Assembly (NCBI GenBank): GCA_017626305.1 | Contig: JAGAIW010000138.1 | Coordinates: 1 to 64,000 of the forward strand | DNA length: 64,000 nucleotides | From: Clostridia bacterium | GTDB taxonomy: Bacteria; Bacillota; Clostridia; Christensenellales; Borkfalkiaceae | Direction of reading: 5' to 3' | In this document: positions 25,836 through 35,652 of the stretch, in pieces | How the letters are laid out: every line of letters starts with the position of its first letter | How positions within the stretch are numbered: position 1 is the first letter of the stretch | The notes under the pieces: model-generated | Told to the model about the DNA's origin: nothing | The model's input: only the letters and a program-made list of their open reading frames with translations | The model's database searches: none | Translations under genes and position numbers: made by a program

Positions 25836-26888
25836 TTAATATTGAATTCCCATTTTGTCGAGCTGTTCACGGATATACGACAGGGATAATAATTTTTCCT
25901 TCACTTCTTCTACCGTCAAAAGCTCGGTGTTGTTGGAATTGAATGCCGTCAAAGGATTTCTTTCTACGTCGCCCTTATTGAAATATTTATCGTAATTCAA
26001 ACCGCGATTATCCGCAGGCACACGATAAAATTCCCCCATATCTATGGCGTTGGCACATTCTTCGTTGGTGAGCAGCGTTTCATATGATTTTTCGCCGTGC
26101 CGAATACCGATTACCTTGATATTGCTCTTATCCGCGCCGAATAGTTCACATACTGCTTCCGCTTGCGTTTTAATCGTGCAGGCAGGCGCTTTTTGCACGA
26201 GAATATCCCCGCTGATGCCGTGCTCAAACGCGAACAAAACAAGATCCACCGCTTCGTCCAAGGACATGATAAATCTCGTCATTGTCGGGTCGGTAATCGT
26301 GATGGGTTGTCCCGCTTTAATTTGGTCAATCCACAGGGGAATAACACTCCCGCGGCTACACATAACGTTGCCGTAGCGCGTGCAACAAATTTTCGTTTTT
26401 TCGGGGCTTACCGTGCGAGATTTGGCTACCGCCACCCGTTCTTCCAAAGCCTTGGAAATACCCATGGCGTTGACGGGATACGCCGCCTTGTCCGTGGAAA
26501 GACAAATGACGTTTTTAACCCCCGCTTCAATGGCGGCGGTGAGTACGTTTTCCGTACCCATTACGTTGGTTTTTACCGCTTCAATGGGGAAAAACTCACA
26601 GGAAGGCACTTGTTTTAAAGCCGCCGCATGGAAGATATAGTCTACCCCGTGCATAGCGTTGCGCACCGATTGAATATCGCGCACGTCGCCGATATAGAAG
26701 GTGATTTTGTCCGCCACTTCGGGCATTTTTGCCTGAAATTCATGGCGCATATCGTCCTGTTTCTTTTCATCACGGGAAAACACACGGATTTCCCCGATAT
26801 CCGTTTTCAAGAAACGGTTTAATACGGCGTTACCAAAGCTTCCCGTCCCCCCAGTTATCAATAACGTTTTGTTTTCAAAAAGCGACAT
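25836..26888 (-). CDS. capE: UDP-N-acetylglucosamine 4,6-dehydratase/5-epimerase (CapE-like)
   Basis: A 350-aa extended SDR of the polysaccharide biosynthesis protein CapD/FlaA1 group. It has ITGGTGSFGNAVL, LSTDKAAYPVNAMGISKALEE (Met-Lys in place of Tyr-Lys) and CTRYGNVMCSRGSVIPL. It should convert UDP-GlcNAc to the 4-keto-6-deoxy sugar with C5 inversion, the first step to UDP-L-FucNAc. capF follows immediately. 24 bp separate it from ugd upstream. Confidence 0.93.
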   Translation of the reverse strand: MSLFENKTLLITGGTGSFGNAVLNRFLKTDIGEIRVFSRDEKKQDDMRHEFQAKMPEVADKITFYIGDVRDIQSVRNAMHGVDYIFHAAALKQVPSCEFFPIEAVKTNVMGTENVLTAAIEAGVKNVICLSTDKAAYPVNAMGISKALEERVAVAKSRTVSPEKTKICCTRYGNVMCSRGSVIPLWIDQIKAGQPITITDPTMTRFIMSLDEAVDLVLFAFEHGISGDILVQKAPACTIKTQAEAVCELFGADKSNIKVIGIRHGEKSYETLLTNEECANAIDMGEFYRVPADNRGLNYDKYFNKGDVERNPLTAFNSNNTELLTVEEVKEKLLSLSYIREQLDKMGIQY

Positions 26889-26912
26889 TTTATTTTCTCC
26901 TTTTATTGCCTG

Positions 26913-28097
26913 TTAATCTCTAAAATAAATATCTCTAGTGTATACTTTGTCTTTGACGTCAGCCAACTCTTCATTGTAACGATTGGCTACAATTACATCT
27001 GAAATTTCTTTAAATAAATTCAAATCTCGTATTACTTCGCTATTGGCAAAATGCGGATCCATTAATGCAGGTTCATATATCACCACTTTAATTCCCTTAG
27101 CCTTTATACGTTCCATTACTCCTTGCACCGACGACTGACGAAAATTATCACTCCCTTCCTTCATTGTCAATCTATATATCCCAACAATATTTGGCTTTTT
27201 CTCGACAATTTGGGCAGCAATAAAATCTTTTCTTGTGGCATTAGCAGCAACAATTGCACTAATAATATTTTCAGGAACATCTTGATAATTTGCCAATAAC
27301 TGTTTTGTATCTTTAGGCAAGCAATACCCGCCATAACCAAAGGACGGATTATTATAATAATCGCCAATGCGTGGATCCAACCCAATCCCTTCAATAATAT
27401 TTTTCGTTTGCAATCCGCGAATAGCCGCATATGTATCCAATTCATTAAAAAAACTAATTCTTAAAGCCAAATAGGTATTAGCGAACAATTTAACAGCTTC
27501 GGCCTCTGTCGTTTCCATATATTGAATAGTAATATTTTTTTTAATCGCTCCTTGCGATAAAAGTTTAGCAAATGTTTCCGCTGCCTTTCTAGAGACTAAG
27601 TCGGTCAATAAACAACCTACAATGATTCGACTCGGAAAAAGATTGTCGTATAATGCCTTGCCTTCTCTTAAAAATTCCGGCGAAAATAAAATATTGTTCG
27701 TTTGATACTTTTGCCGCAACATGGCTGTATAGCCGACGGGAATTGTTGATTTTATAATAATAACTGCCTTTTTATTTACCCTTAATACCTGTTCAATGAC
27801 ACTTTCTACCGCAGTAGTATCGAAATAATTTTTCTTATCGTCATAGTTAGTTGGTGCGGCGACAATAACAAAGTCCGCTGTTGTATATGCTTCATCACCA
27901 TTCGTTGTCGCCTTTAAATTCAAAGTATGCTGCGTTAAATATTCCTTTAATTCCTTATCGTCAATAGGTGATATCCCACGATTAATCATATCCACTCTAT
28001 CCGCCAAAATATCTACTGCGTATACTTGATTATGCTGAGCCAAAAGCACCGCCATTGATAATCCGACATATCCCATTCCAGCAACAGCTATATTCAT
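26913..28097 (-). CDS. ugd: UDP-glucose 6-dehydrogenase family enzyme
   Basis: A 394-aa NAD-dependent nucleotide-sugar dehydrogenase that should oxidise UDP-glucose to UDP-glucuronate, providing an acidic sugar. Motifs: [20 protein letters not shown] at the N-terminus, [14 protein letters not shown], the catalytic Cys in [11 protein letters not shown] and a late [15 protein letters not shown]. The start ATG 28097 overlaps the flippase stop as ATGA, with AAGGAG 9 nt upstream. An earlier in-frame ATG at 28139 lies inside the flippase gene and is rejected. It is more AT-rich than capE. Confidence 0.93.
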   Translation of the reverse strand: MNIAVAGMGYVGLSMAVLLAQHNQVYAVDILADRVDMINRGISPIDDKELKEYLTQHTLNLKATTNGDEAYTTADFVIVAAPTNYDDKKNYFDTTAVESVIEQVLRVNKKAVIIIKSTIPVGYTAMLRQKYQTNNILFSPEFLREGKALYDNLFPSRIIVGCLLTDLVSRKAAETFAKLLSQGAIKKNITIQYMETTEAEAVKLFANTYLALRISFFNELDTYAAIRGLQTKNIIEGIGLDPRIGDYYNNPSFGYGGYCLPKDTKQLLANYQDVPENIISAIVAANATRKDFIAAQIVEKKPNIVGIYRLTMKEGSDNFRQSSVQGVMERIKAKGIKVVIYEPALMDPHFANSEVIRDLNLFKEISDVIVANRYNEELADVKDKVYTRDIYFRD

Positions 28098-29617
28098 AAC
28101 TTTTTTCTCCTTAACCGTAATTTTATTATATCCATACATTTTTTCTTTTCTTCTTTTTTTAATCCCAATAAAAACATGAATACACCATATATGCTTACTA
28201 TTGCGAATGCCTTAACGATAAACCACAGCCAGCTTACTTGTGGAAATACGTAATTGAATAAAAGTCCTAACGCAATCGTAAAAATAAGCGGCAACGACAT
28301 ACGCATAAATACGTCTTTTACGAACAACGGAATATTCAAGTGCATATTCTTATCATAAATGATGCATAAGGCAATCGCACGTACCATATAGGCAACAAAT
28401 ATCGAAATACACGAACCAATCACCCCGAAAAAGAGCGATAACACGACGGATAAAACAATATTGATAAGCCCCATCCCGACGTTGACAAATGCTTGTAGTC
28501 TTACCTTGTTTTGCACAACCATCGCCGTATTTGCAATTTGCAAGGAATTGTAAAACAACCCAGGAATCAAAACCAACAAAATACCAAGGTAAGCTTCTTC
28601 ATATCCAACACCCATCCATAAATGGATAAAAGTTGCGCCCAAAACGGCAAATCCCGCCACGATTAAGCCGTTCAAGGCAAATTGAAATTTACCGACTTTA
28701 AGCAGGAGCGGCGTAATATCGTTTTCACCATCTGTATTTGCATAAATACGGGATATTTTAGGCAAAAACATACCGTTAATCGCCGTCGTAACGGTATATG
28801 CATATCCTTCAATGGTAGTTACCACCCCAAAAACGGCGATTGCCCCTGCGCTCGCCGTAACCCCTAAAACGGACGGGGTAATATTAAACACCAATCGCTG
28901 TGCCAAAGACGCTACCGTTACCCATACGGAAAAATCAAAAATTTCCTTGTATAGCGATTTATCCGTCTTTTGGAAACGCACCTTTACGGGCACGGTTTTT
29001 TTGATAACAATAAACTTATATAAAACGACCAACAGCCCGACGATTGCATGAACGGCAACCAAAGCATATAAGCCCTGTCCTAATAAAAGCGCGGCAACCG
29101 TAAGCCCCACCAACAATACGCGATAGATAACGTCTGCAAGCTTTAAGGGAATAAATTGTTCATACGAAGTCAAAATCCCATTAAAGGTTACAAAAGGGAA
29201 ATTGACGACGGAAAATAATCCCGCAATGATATAAACAACCTTGAATTGTTCCATTTCCTGCGGTGTCAATTTTACGTATATATTTTCTAAAAAGAAAAAC
29301 AAAACGAATAAAACGGTGAAAATAATGGCGTCGATAATGAGATACAATTTATAAATTGCTCCTAAAAAACGCTCTATTTCTTCGTCTTTGCCTTCCGCAC
29401 GATACTTGGAAATATACCGCGACGTCGCAGAGCTCAACCCAAAATCAATCAAAAACAATGTAATCAGCGAATTCGCAAGCGTATATAAGCCGTATTGATT
29501 TTTCCCGATTTGGTTAATCATCCACGGCGTATATATCAATCCTGCAACGATATTTAACGCTATCGAAAGATAGGATAATATCGCCCCAATTTTTACTTGC
29601 TTTCCGCTACTCATCAA
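28094..29617 (-). CDS. Polysaccharide repeat-unit flippase (Wzx-like)
   Basis: A 507-aa membrane protein with about 12-14 hydrophobic segments, in the polysaccharide transporter branch of the MOP superfamily (N-terminus [41 protein letters not shown]). It should move undecaprenyl-linked oligosaccharide units across the membrane for polymerisation by the EpsG-type protein. It overlaps ugd by 4 bp and begins 2 bp after the preceding glycosyltransferase. Confidence 0.9.
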   Translation of the reverse strand: MMSSGKQVKIGAILSYLSIALNIVAGLIYTPWMINQIGKNQYGLYTLANSLITLFLIDFGLSSATSRYISKYRAEGKDEEIERFLGAIYKLYLIIDAIIFTVLFVLFFFLENIYVKLTPQEMEQFKVVYIIAGLFSVVNFPFVTFNGILTSYEQFIPLKLADVIYRVLLVGLTVAALLLGQGLYALVAVHAIVGLLVVLYKFIVIKKTVPVKVRFQKTDKSLYKEIFDFSVWVTVASLAQRLVFNITPSVLGVTASAGAIAVFGVVTTIEGYAYTVTTAINGMFLPKISRIYANTDGENDITPLLLKVGKFQFALNGLIVAGFAVLGATFIHLWMGVGYEEAYLGILLVLIPGLFYNSLQIANTAMVVQNKVRLQAFVNVGMGLINIVLSVVLSLFFGVIGSCISIFVAYMVRAIALCIIYDKNMHLNIPLFVKDVFMRMSLPLIFTIALGLLFNYVFPQVSWLWFIVKAFAIVSIYGVFMFLLGLKKEEKKKCMDIIKLRLRRKKL

Positions 29618-29619
29618 TA

Positions 29620-30618
29620 TTATTTCTTCCTTTTGAAAATTTTTCTAAACATTTTGGAAAAATCCCCTTTTTCCGCAAAAATGATACGTCGCAAAACACT
29701 CTCTATTTTCGTGAATACGGTTGGCTTAAATTTCTTTTGTACTAGTTGATAATATATACGATCTTCAACGACATATTTGGGATGTTTTAATGGAAATTTA
29801 GTAACATATGTAGGCGCATTAAAATAAGCTTGACTTTTTTTAGGTAGCTTTCTTATATTGCTTACCGCATGTCCACTATCCGCTGTTAATCCTACATTTG
29901 TAATCATATTCCTTTTAGGAATAATACTAAACTGACTATTCAAGGCTGCCGCCATTCCACTTTGATAGGTCCAAGCCGACAATTTATTTCCTGCATCTAA
30001 AATAGCCTTTCTTTCTTGCCCTATTTTTATAGCATTTTTATAATAAGGGTACACGTTTTCAACACATTGCATGGCATATGTATCTTGCAAAAAACTCATA
30101 TTATAATCCATTTGTTCCCATGCTCGTTTCCATGTCGCCCATCCCCAACAGCAACCGCCAGCAAAAAAATAATCATTCTCCGTTTTCTTATAAACCCCTA
30201 AATGGTTCATGGCACTAATCATGTAAATTCTACTATCGTTTTTATAGCGTTCTAATAATTCTTCACAGAATGGGAAGAAATCTTGATTGGGGACACAATC
30301 ATCTTCTAAAACCATCAGGCGATCCACATATTCAAATGCCCATGTAATACCTGTATACATACGCATACCACAGCCCAAATTCTTTGTGGAATAATCGCAA
30401 AAAACATTACATTCCCAGTCAATATTTGAAACAATATCCTTGCATTTTTTTATATTTTCTTTGTCATCTTCTCTATTATCCCTTGGCCCATCGCAAGCTA
30501 AAAATAACGTTGAAGGACGGGCCTGTCTAACTGCTTCAAATACCAATTTCAAAGTGTCTGGCCTATTAAAAAAAATCATAAAAACAGGAACGTCTGTTTT
30601 AGCTTTATATTTTTCCAT
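29620..30618 (-). CDS. Glycosyltransferase, GT-A fold (GNT-I-like)
   Basis: A 332-aa putative glycosyltransferase. The N-terminus VFMIFFNRPDTLKLVFEA and the likely metal-binding stretch LMVLEDDCVPNQDFFPF fit the family seen in many capsule clusters. A WGWATWKRAW motif lies mid-protein. It is a paralogue of the gene at 31159-32164: both begin MEK..AK.DV and share LEDD.VP..FFP, WGWA.WKR and the late NVG motif. The basic C-terminus (RRIIFAEKGDFSKMFRKIFK) may contact the membrane. Acceptor and donor are unknown. Confidence 0.82.
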   Translation of the reverse strand: MEKYKAKTDVPVFMIFFNRPDTLKLVFEAVRQARPSTLFLACDGPRDNREDDKENIKKCKDIVSNIDWECNVFCDYSTKNLGCGMRMYTGITWAFEYVDRLMVLEDDCVPNQDFFPFCEELLERYKNDSRIYMISAMNHLGVYKKTENDYFFAGGCCWGWATWKRAWEQMDYNMSFLQDTYAMQCVENVYPYYKNAIKIGQERKAILDAGNKLSAWTYQSGMAAALNSQFSIIPKRNMITNVGLTADSGHAVSNIRKLPKKSQAYFNAPTYVTKFPLKHPKYVVEDRIYYQLVQKKFKPTVFTKIESVLRRIIFAEKGDFSKMFRKIFKRKK

Positions 30619-30620
30619 TT

Positions 30621-31162
30621 TTACTCCCTATATTTTATTACTTTTGCGGGTATACCTAGGGCAATAGCATTCTCTGGGATGTTCCCCTTTACTACTGCTC
30701 CCGCCCCTATTACGGCACCATTACCAATTTTTGAGCCTTTGAGAATTTTAACGCCGGCACCAATCCATACGTCCTGTCCAATTTCAACCGCCGCAACTGT
30801 ATTTGGTTGACAATTAATATTTATCCCTTTTTGGATTCCATGATCCACGTCGATAATATAACACTGAGCTGCTATCATAGTGTTACTCCCTATGGTTACC
30901 CCCCCCCATCTCTGCTTGACGCATATATAATCGTACCTTGCCCAATATCCACATTGTCCCCAATATTGATATTGCCATCACCAAATAATGTAACATCTGG
31001 ATAAAATGTTACTTTATTGCCACAATGCACGTTTGGATTAATTAACGTCATTTTCCCAACAAGATTTATCTTGTTTTTCTTGTTGTGAGTATATGCACGA
31101 AATACGCGAAGCCGCCACATCCGGCGAATTTTATTTAATATTCGATTAAAAAATAAAATCAT
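30621..31162 (-). pseudogene. Hexapeptide-repeat O-acyltransferase split by a frameshift in a G9 tract
   Basis: Two pieces together make one LbH (left-handed beta-helix) acetyltransferase of about 180 aa. The 5' piece (31162 to 30896) ends SSRDGGG-stop. The 3' piece resumes as VTIGSNTMIAAQCYIIDVDHG and ends with IPENAIALGIPAKVIKYRE, the usual tail of this family. The break lies exactly in a run of nine C (nine G on the coding strand) at 30899-30907. Seven or ten G would restore one frame. The hexapeptide imprint is clear (IGQDVWIGAGVKILKGSKIGNG). It would O-acetylate the polysaccharide. The 5' ATG overlaps the upstream glycosyltransferase as ATGA. It could be phase-variable, truly dead or a sequence error. 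Confidence 0.8.
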
Positions 31163-32164
31163 ACATTTTCTCTTTCTTGCAACTTTTTTTTAATTTTTTT
31201 TAATAATTCTTTAAATCCTTGATATTTCCAAACTCTCAACAAATGTTCTATTTTCGCAAAAAACATTTGTGACTTTGTAAACGTCATTTTCTTTTCAAAA
31301 TACTCGTCCCTTTTTATCTCTTTAGGGGACATAAGGGGGAATTCAATTTCATAGCGCCGCATATGAAATAATCTCTGTATCCTTTTCGGCAATAAGCGTA
31401 TATCTCCCACGCTATGTGTCGATTCTTTCGCGACTCCAATATTACTAATCATATTATATTTAGGTACAATATTCAAACTGTCCGATAAATACATTGCAGC
31501 CGCATTGATAGATTCGTAATGAGCTCGACCCGATAAAAAATGTCGCTTTGCCGTTTTAACAAAAATATTATATTCTTTTCTTTTCATTCGCGAGCGAATG
31601 AGCGCAAGTTTTTTCTTATTCTTTAACCACGTATACTTTTCATCCCAAGTATCTAATACCCGTTTCCAAGATGCCCAACCCCAAATAGAGCCTTTTTTCG
31701 TAAATAAATAGCTTTCCTGTATATGCGTGGATATACCTGTATTATTCATACCGCAAATCATATTAATCCGCGTATCGTCTTTATATTTTTCTAAAAGTTC
31801 TTTACAGTACGGAAAAAAGCTTTGCGACGGCACGTCGTCATCTTCCAAAATAATCCCCATTTCTTCCGTTTCAAACATCCATTTTTGTGCAATATACTCC
31901 GAAGGATCACAGCCTTTATTTTCTTCTTGATAAAAGCGATGCACTTCACATTCCCAATCAATTTGCTCATCCGAACAAATTTCGCGACATTTTTCAATGC
32001 CTTTTACGTCGTCTTGACGCCCCACTCTTGCACCGTCTTGATATAAATACAAACGAGACGGACGAGCCTTTTTGACTTCCGCAAACACTTTTTCAAATTG
32101 TTCATCACGGCAGAAAAAAAATCAACAATACCGCAACATCTATTTTTGCACTATGTTTTTCCAT
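31159..32164 (-). CDS. Glycosyltransferase, GT-A fold, frameshifted at a T8 tract
   Basis: A paralogue of the gene at 29620-30618. The long frame starts inside the gene as FAEVKKARPSRLYLYQDG. Upstream, ATG 32164 reads MEKHSAKIDVAVLLIFF and then runs into a stop after a T8 run (A8 on the plus strand, 32114-32121). With T7 the frames join as LLIFFCRDEQFEKVFAEV, matching the intact paralogue. Other motifs are ILEDDDVPSQSFFPYC and WGWASWKRV. In its present state the full protein is not made unless the ribosome slips, or a shorter product starts internally. It is directly followed by the frameshifted acyltransferase. Confidence 0.78.
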
Positions 32165-32189
32165 TTTCCCCTTTCCCAAATATCTATGC

Positions 32190-33314
32190 TTATAAATCTT
32201 CTATCATCTGTTTTATATCTTTCTTAAATTGCTCATCCAGTTCTTCTATCTTTGTCCTACTATCGTAAGATTTCGACATATCTATACTTTTTATGGCTTG
32301 CGCAATTGCCTTCGAATCGTTTTTATTATAATAATACAATAAATCGTTTACTGCAGAAGTCTCCAACGCCTTTATTCGAATTGAAATCACCCGAAGACCG
32401 TTCGCCAAATAAGACAGTACTTTTGACGGGAATGAAGTATCGTTAAATTGTGCTTCAGGATTTTGCGTACTCAAGCCAATATCGCAGCTTTGAATAAAGC
32501 GTATGTATTCATCCCCCGAAAATAATCCGTCATAGGTTACGATACAATCGGATTTTTTTTGCACTTCTTCTATGGTATTTATCAACAATTTTTTATCGTT
32601 TTCCGAGCCAAAACCAATAATGTGTATATGATAATTACTATTAAGGAACTGTGCGGCGGCGGCGGCGGCGGCTACACCGCCCTTTCGGGGGTCAAACGTC
32701 CCTGCATATACGCAATGGATACGTCCGTCATTCCACTTTTCGCCGATAGGCTTTTCCACATTGTACGTACCGTGAATAATACAATACGGTTTATTTTTTA
32801 TGTTAATCTTTTCGTTCAATAGCTGCGTCGGAAAAATATATGCGCTTGCTTTTTTGAAAAATGAAAACTCCTGTTTTACAGTTTTTTCGTTTTGCGTCAC
32901 ATCTCCATATATTTCTTCCACTTCCAAGATAATTTGAAAACGCTTAAAAAACCTTGCCCATTTTAACGTCCGCATATATGCCAACGAATGATAAACTAAA
33001 ATTTTTTCTCCGCGCTTAACGTGAAACAACAAATAGAAAAACAATACTATAGTCGCGTGAAATAAAGCCCAGCACTTTTGAAAAATATTCCCCCATTTAT
33101 AAGCGGAAAATAATTTCAACGTAATACCGTCGGCAAGCTTTTCCGTACGTTTGGGAAAATTTCCTTTTGAAGAAATCATACTCGCGGAAATAATTTCAAC
33201 ATTTTCACCAATTGCCGCCAAACTTTTACAAATATAATTCATTTTATTGACGGATGCCCAGGACATACTACGCCCTTCTTTATCCGAGATATCGCAATAA
33301 TTGAAAACTTTCAC
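32190..33314 (-). CDS. Glycosyltransferase family 4-like protein
   Basis: A 374-aa GT-B fold protein. The C-terminal half has the nucleotide-sugar pattern VYAGTFDPRKGG and a late ....SFPSKVLSYLANGLRVIS, corresponding to the GT4 EX7E-type region with Ser-Phe-Pro in place of the first Glu context. A run of seven alanines (GGVAAAAAAAQF) is encoded by perfect GCC repeats at 32653-32672. A hydrophobic segment near residues 85-100 (ATIVLFFYLLFHV) suggests membrane association. It lies 25 bp upstream of the frameshifted glycosyltransferase start. Confidence 0.8.
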   Translation of the reverse strand: MKVFNYCDISDKEGRSMSWASVNKMNYICKSLAAIGENVEIISASMISSKGNFPKRTEKLADGITLKLFSAYKWGNIFQKCWALFHATIVLFFYLLFHVKRGEKILVYHSLAYMRTLKWARFFKRFQIILEVEEIYGDVTQNEKTVKQEFSFFKKASAYIFPTQLLNEKINIKNKPYCIIHGTYNVEKPIGEKWNDGRIHCVYAGTFDPRKGGVAAAAAAAQFLNSNYHIHIIGFGSENDKKLLINTIEEVQKKSDCIVTYDGLFSGDEYIRFIQSCDIGLSTQNPEAQFNDTSFPSKVLSYLANGLRVISIRIKALETSAVNDLLYYYNKNDSKAIAQAIKSIDMSKSYDSRTKIEELDEQFKKDIKQMIEDL

Positions 33315-33320
33315 GACTAC

Positions 33321-34421
33321 TTATCCCCAAAAGAAAAATGCATACGAAGGTCGCTGTATAGTCATTAAAAAAATCAAAGCAATGCAGCATGCGGTATGAA
33401 AAATATTTTGATCAAATCTTGTTTTAAATATAACCGCAAACTCTGGCAACAACAATAATAAAAATAATGAATAATATTGCACGATGCGCATTAAACTTGG
33501 ATTAATCAATAATAATGGCGAAAAGAAACAAGCAACCATCAAAGCGTTAATAGAAGGTTGCATCATTTCGCCGCCATATCTAATCAGCGGCTTATAAAAA
33601 ACAGTAGCTAACACACCTATTAAAAGTAACATATATAAAAATGTTCCAGCACCAGCCCCTTCATAATCTTGATAACTTTCGTACCCTACTAATAACTGCA
33701 AAAACTCTAATAATTGATAACGAAAAATAAAAGCAATAATAATTCCAATCCAATAAAACAGCAAGGTAAGATTATTAATTTTTATGCGATAAATAAAATA
33801 AAATGGAATAAATCCAATAACCGATTTATGGACAGTTGAACTCAACAATACGATGACTAAAAACGGAATTAATTTGCGTTTTCTAATAAACTCTATGCCC
33901 AAAAAAGAAACAAAAGCCGTCGCAATCGTTTGCCTATGACCAGTAATTGCAAAAAAGCTGTAAAATAAACAGGAAAATAAAACGAAACTAACGTACGGTT
34001 GCGTGGAATATTTGTAAATAAAAATCCCCATCATCACAAAGAATAAAACCGCAATTGCCATTAAAAACGCTTGATAGTTTGTAGAAAAAATTTGAAATAT
34101 TTTTTCCAATAAAGGATATCCTGGGTCTTTAATATCCGCGCCATGCCAATACTTCGCAATAAAATCACCTAAAATGTCGTTCCAGCTTTTCATTGCTGTA
34201 CGTTCGAAAATAAATCCATACGCTTGCGTATCGGCGCCAACCCACCGCGCACGACATCCAGACAAGATAATCCAGTTAAACGTTGCAATAATACAAAAAC
34301 GTTTCCTTCGTATTCTATTTTGTTCTTCTGCAGTATACAACAGACCCGACTGCGCATATTCGCGCACAGGCCAAAACCACACTAACGTCATAATTGCAAT
34401 GTTCAATAAATACCAAATCAT
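33321..34421 (-). CDS. EpsG-family polysaccharide polymerase (Wzy-like)
   Basis: A 366-aa membrane protein with about ten hydrophobic segments in the EpsG family. Typical marks are WVGADTQAYGFIFE after the first helices, TGHRQTIATAFVSF and LLSSTVHKSVIGFIPFYF. It should polymerise the flipped repeat units outside the membrane. It sits between two glycosyltransferase genes, with 6-12 bp gaps. Confidence 0.85.
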   Translation of the reverse strand: MIWYLLNIAIMTLVWFWPVREYAQSGLLYTAEEQNRIRRKRFCIIATFNWIILSGCRARWVGADTQAYGFIFERTAMKSWNDILGDFIAKYWHGADIKDPGYPLLEKIFQIFSTNYQAFLMAIAVLFFVMMGIFIYKYSTQPYVSFVLFSCLFYSFFAITGHRQTIATAFVSFLGIEFIRKRKLIPFLVIVLLSSTVHKSVIGFIPFYFIYRIKINNLTLLFYWIGIIIAFIFRYQLLEFLQLLVGYESYQDYEGAGAGTFLYMLLLIGVLATVFYKPLIRYGGEMMQPSINALMVACFFSPLLLINPSLMRIVQYYSLFLLLLLPEFAVIFKTRFDQNIFHTACCIALIFLMTIQRPSYAFFFWG

Positions 34422-34433
34422 CTTACTTATCCA

Positions 34434-35642
34434 TCACCTTTGTACGGCTTCGTATAATGCGACCGTATCTTCGATTAATTTTTCCTTTTCAAAATGTTCT
34501 CTCACGTATGCCACGCACTTTTCCAAGTACGCCGATTTTCCTTTTTCCTGTATCATTTGTAACGCTACACAAATACCGTCGATATCCCCCGTTTTCACAA
34601 CGTAACCGCAGCCTTTCCCCACAAGTTCAGGACACGCCGTCGCGTTATATACAACCGCAGGCGTACCGCACGCCATAGCTTCGGCAATTACCTTCCCAAA
34701 CGTGTCTTCTCTGGATAAATGAACGTAAGCATCTACCCCTGCATATAATTTTGCCAGATTTTCCGTCGAATGAATGTATCCAATCGACGTAATATTATCA
34801 GGCAAATCCTGCGGCGATTGCACGCTACCGCCTAAAACAATATGCATGTTCGACGGGAGTTTTTGAGCCAAACGTAGCAAATCCCGCCACTTTTCCATGC
34901 GATTATTCCAACCCGCCCCGATACAAAATATCAAAAACTTATCTTTGGGTAAATGATATTGTTCCCGAATGTTCTCTTCCCTTGGATAGAACGTTTGTAA
35001 ATCAATCCAATTATATATGCGTTGAATTATTTTTGCGTTTTGTAAAAAAGATTTTTTCGCTTCGTTTGTAATCCAGTCGGAAACACCAATTACCGCCAAG
35101 CGTGGAATAGCCGAAAACAATTCTTTTTTATCCTTCCACATTTTCGCCGTTCTATCAAACAACCAGCTTGGAATATCTTTTTTTAACTGCGGGCAATTAC
35201 CGCAGCCCGTTTGCCATTTGTTGCATTTCGCGGACGTATAATGCGTACATTTTCCCGTGAAAAACCAACAATCGTGTAACGTAATAACGGTGGGAATATC
35301 TTTTTTAGCCAAATACTTACAAAGCAAAGGAAGATGAATATAATGGCTATGCAAATTATGCAAATGCACTACGTCTGGTTTTATCTCATCCATCCAACGC
35401 AACAGCCGCTTCGTTGCCCTTTTACTTCCATAAGCTTGCAAACCAAAAACACGAGCGCGTAACGCGTCCACTTTGCGCGTGAATGAGCTTCCCATTACAA
35501 AAGCATTTTCTACGGGCTCTATTGTAGACTGATATGCGACAAACGATTCTCCGCCCGCTCGTTTTATGGTATCGGATATATCGGCAACGATTCTTCCCGT
35601 GCTTCCTGTTCCGTATACCGCATTGATTTGCAAAATTTTCAT
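34434..35642 (-). CDS. Glycosyltransferase family 4
   Basis: A 402-aa GT-B glycosyltransferase. N-terminal MKILQINAVYGTGSTGRIV, the acceptor-domain VVHLHNLHSHYIHLPLL and LHDCWFFTGKCTHY, and the C-terminal HLSREDTFGKVIAEAMACGTPAVVYN region with the GT4 Glu pair. This resembles the WcaC/WelB-like group with a Cys-rich loop (CTHYTSAKCNKWQTGCGNCP), probably structural. No membrane segment is seen. The linkage made is unknown. Confidence 0.88.
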   Translation of the reverse strand: MKILQINAVYGTGSTGRIVADISDTIKRAGGESFVAYQSTIEPVENAFVMGSSFTRKVDALRARVFGLQAYGSKRATKRLLRWMDEIKPDVVHLHNLHSHYIHLPLLCKYLAKKDIPTVITLHDCWFFTGKCTHYTSAKCNKWQTGCGNCPQLKKDIPSWLFDRTAKMWKDKKELFSAIPRLAVIGVSDWITNEAKKSFLQNAKIIQRIYNWIDLQTFYPREENIREQYHLPKDKFLIFCIGAGWNNRMEKWRDLLRLAQKLPSNMHIVLGGSVQSPQDLPDNITSIGYIHSTENLAKLYAGVDAYVHLSREDTFGKVIAEAMACGTPAVVYNATACPELVGKGCGYVVKTGDIDGICVALQMIQEKGKSAYLEKCVAYVREHFEKEKLIEDTVALYEAVQR

Positions 35643-35652
35643 ATACTCACCG

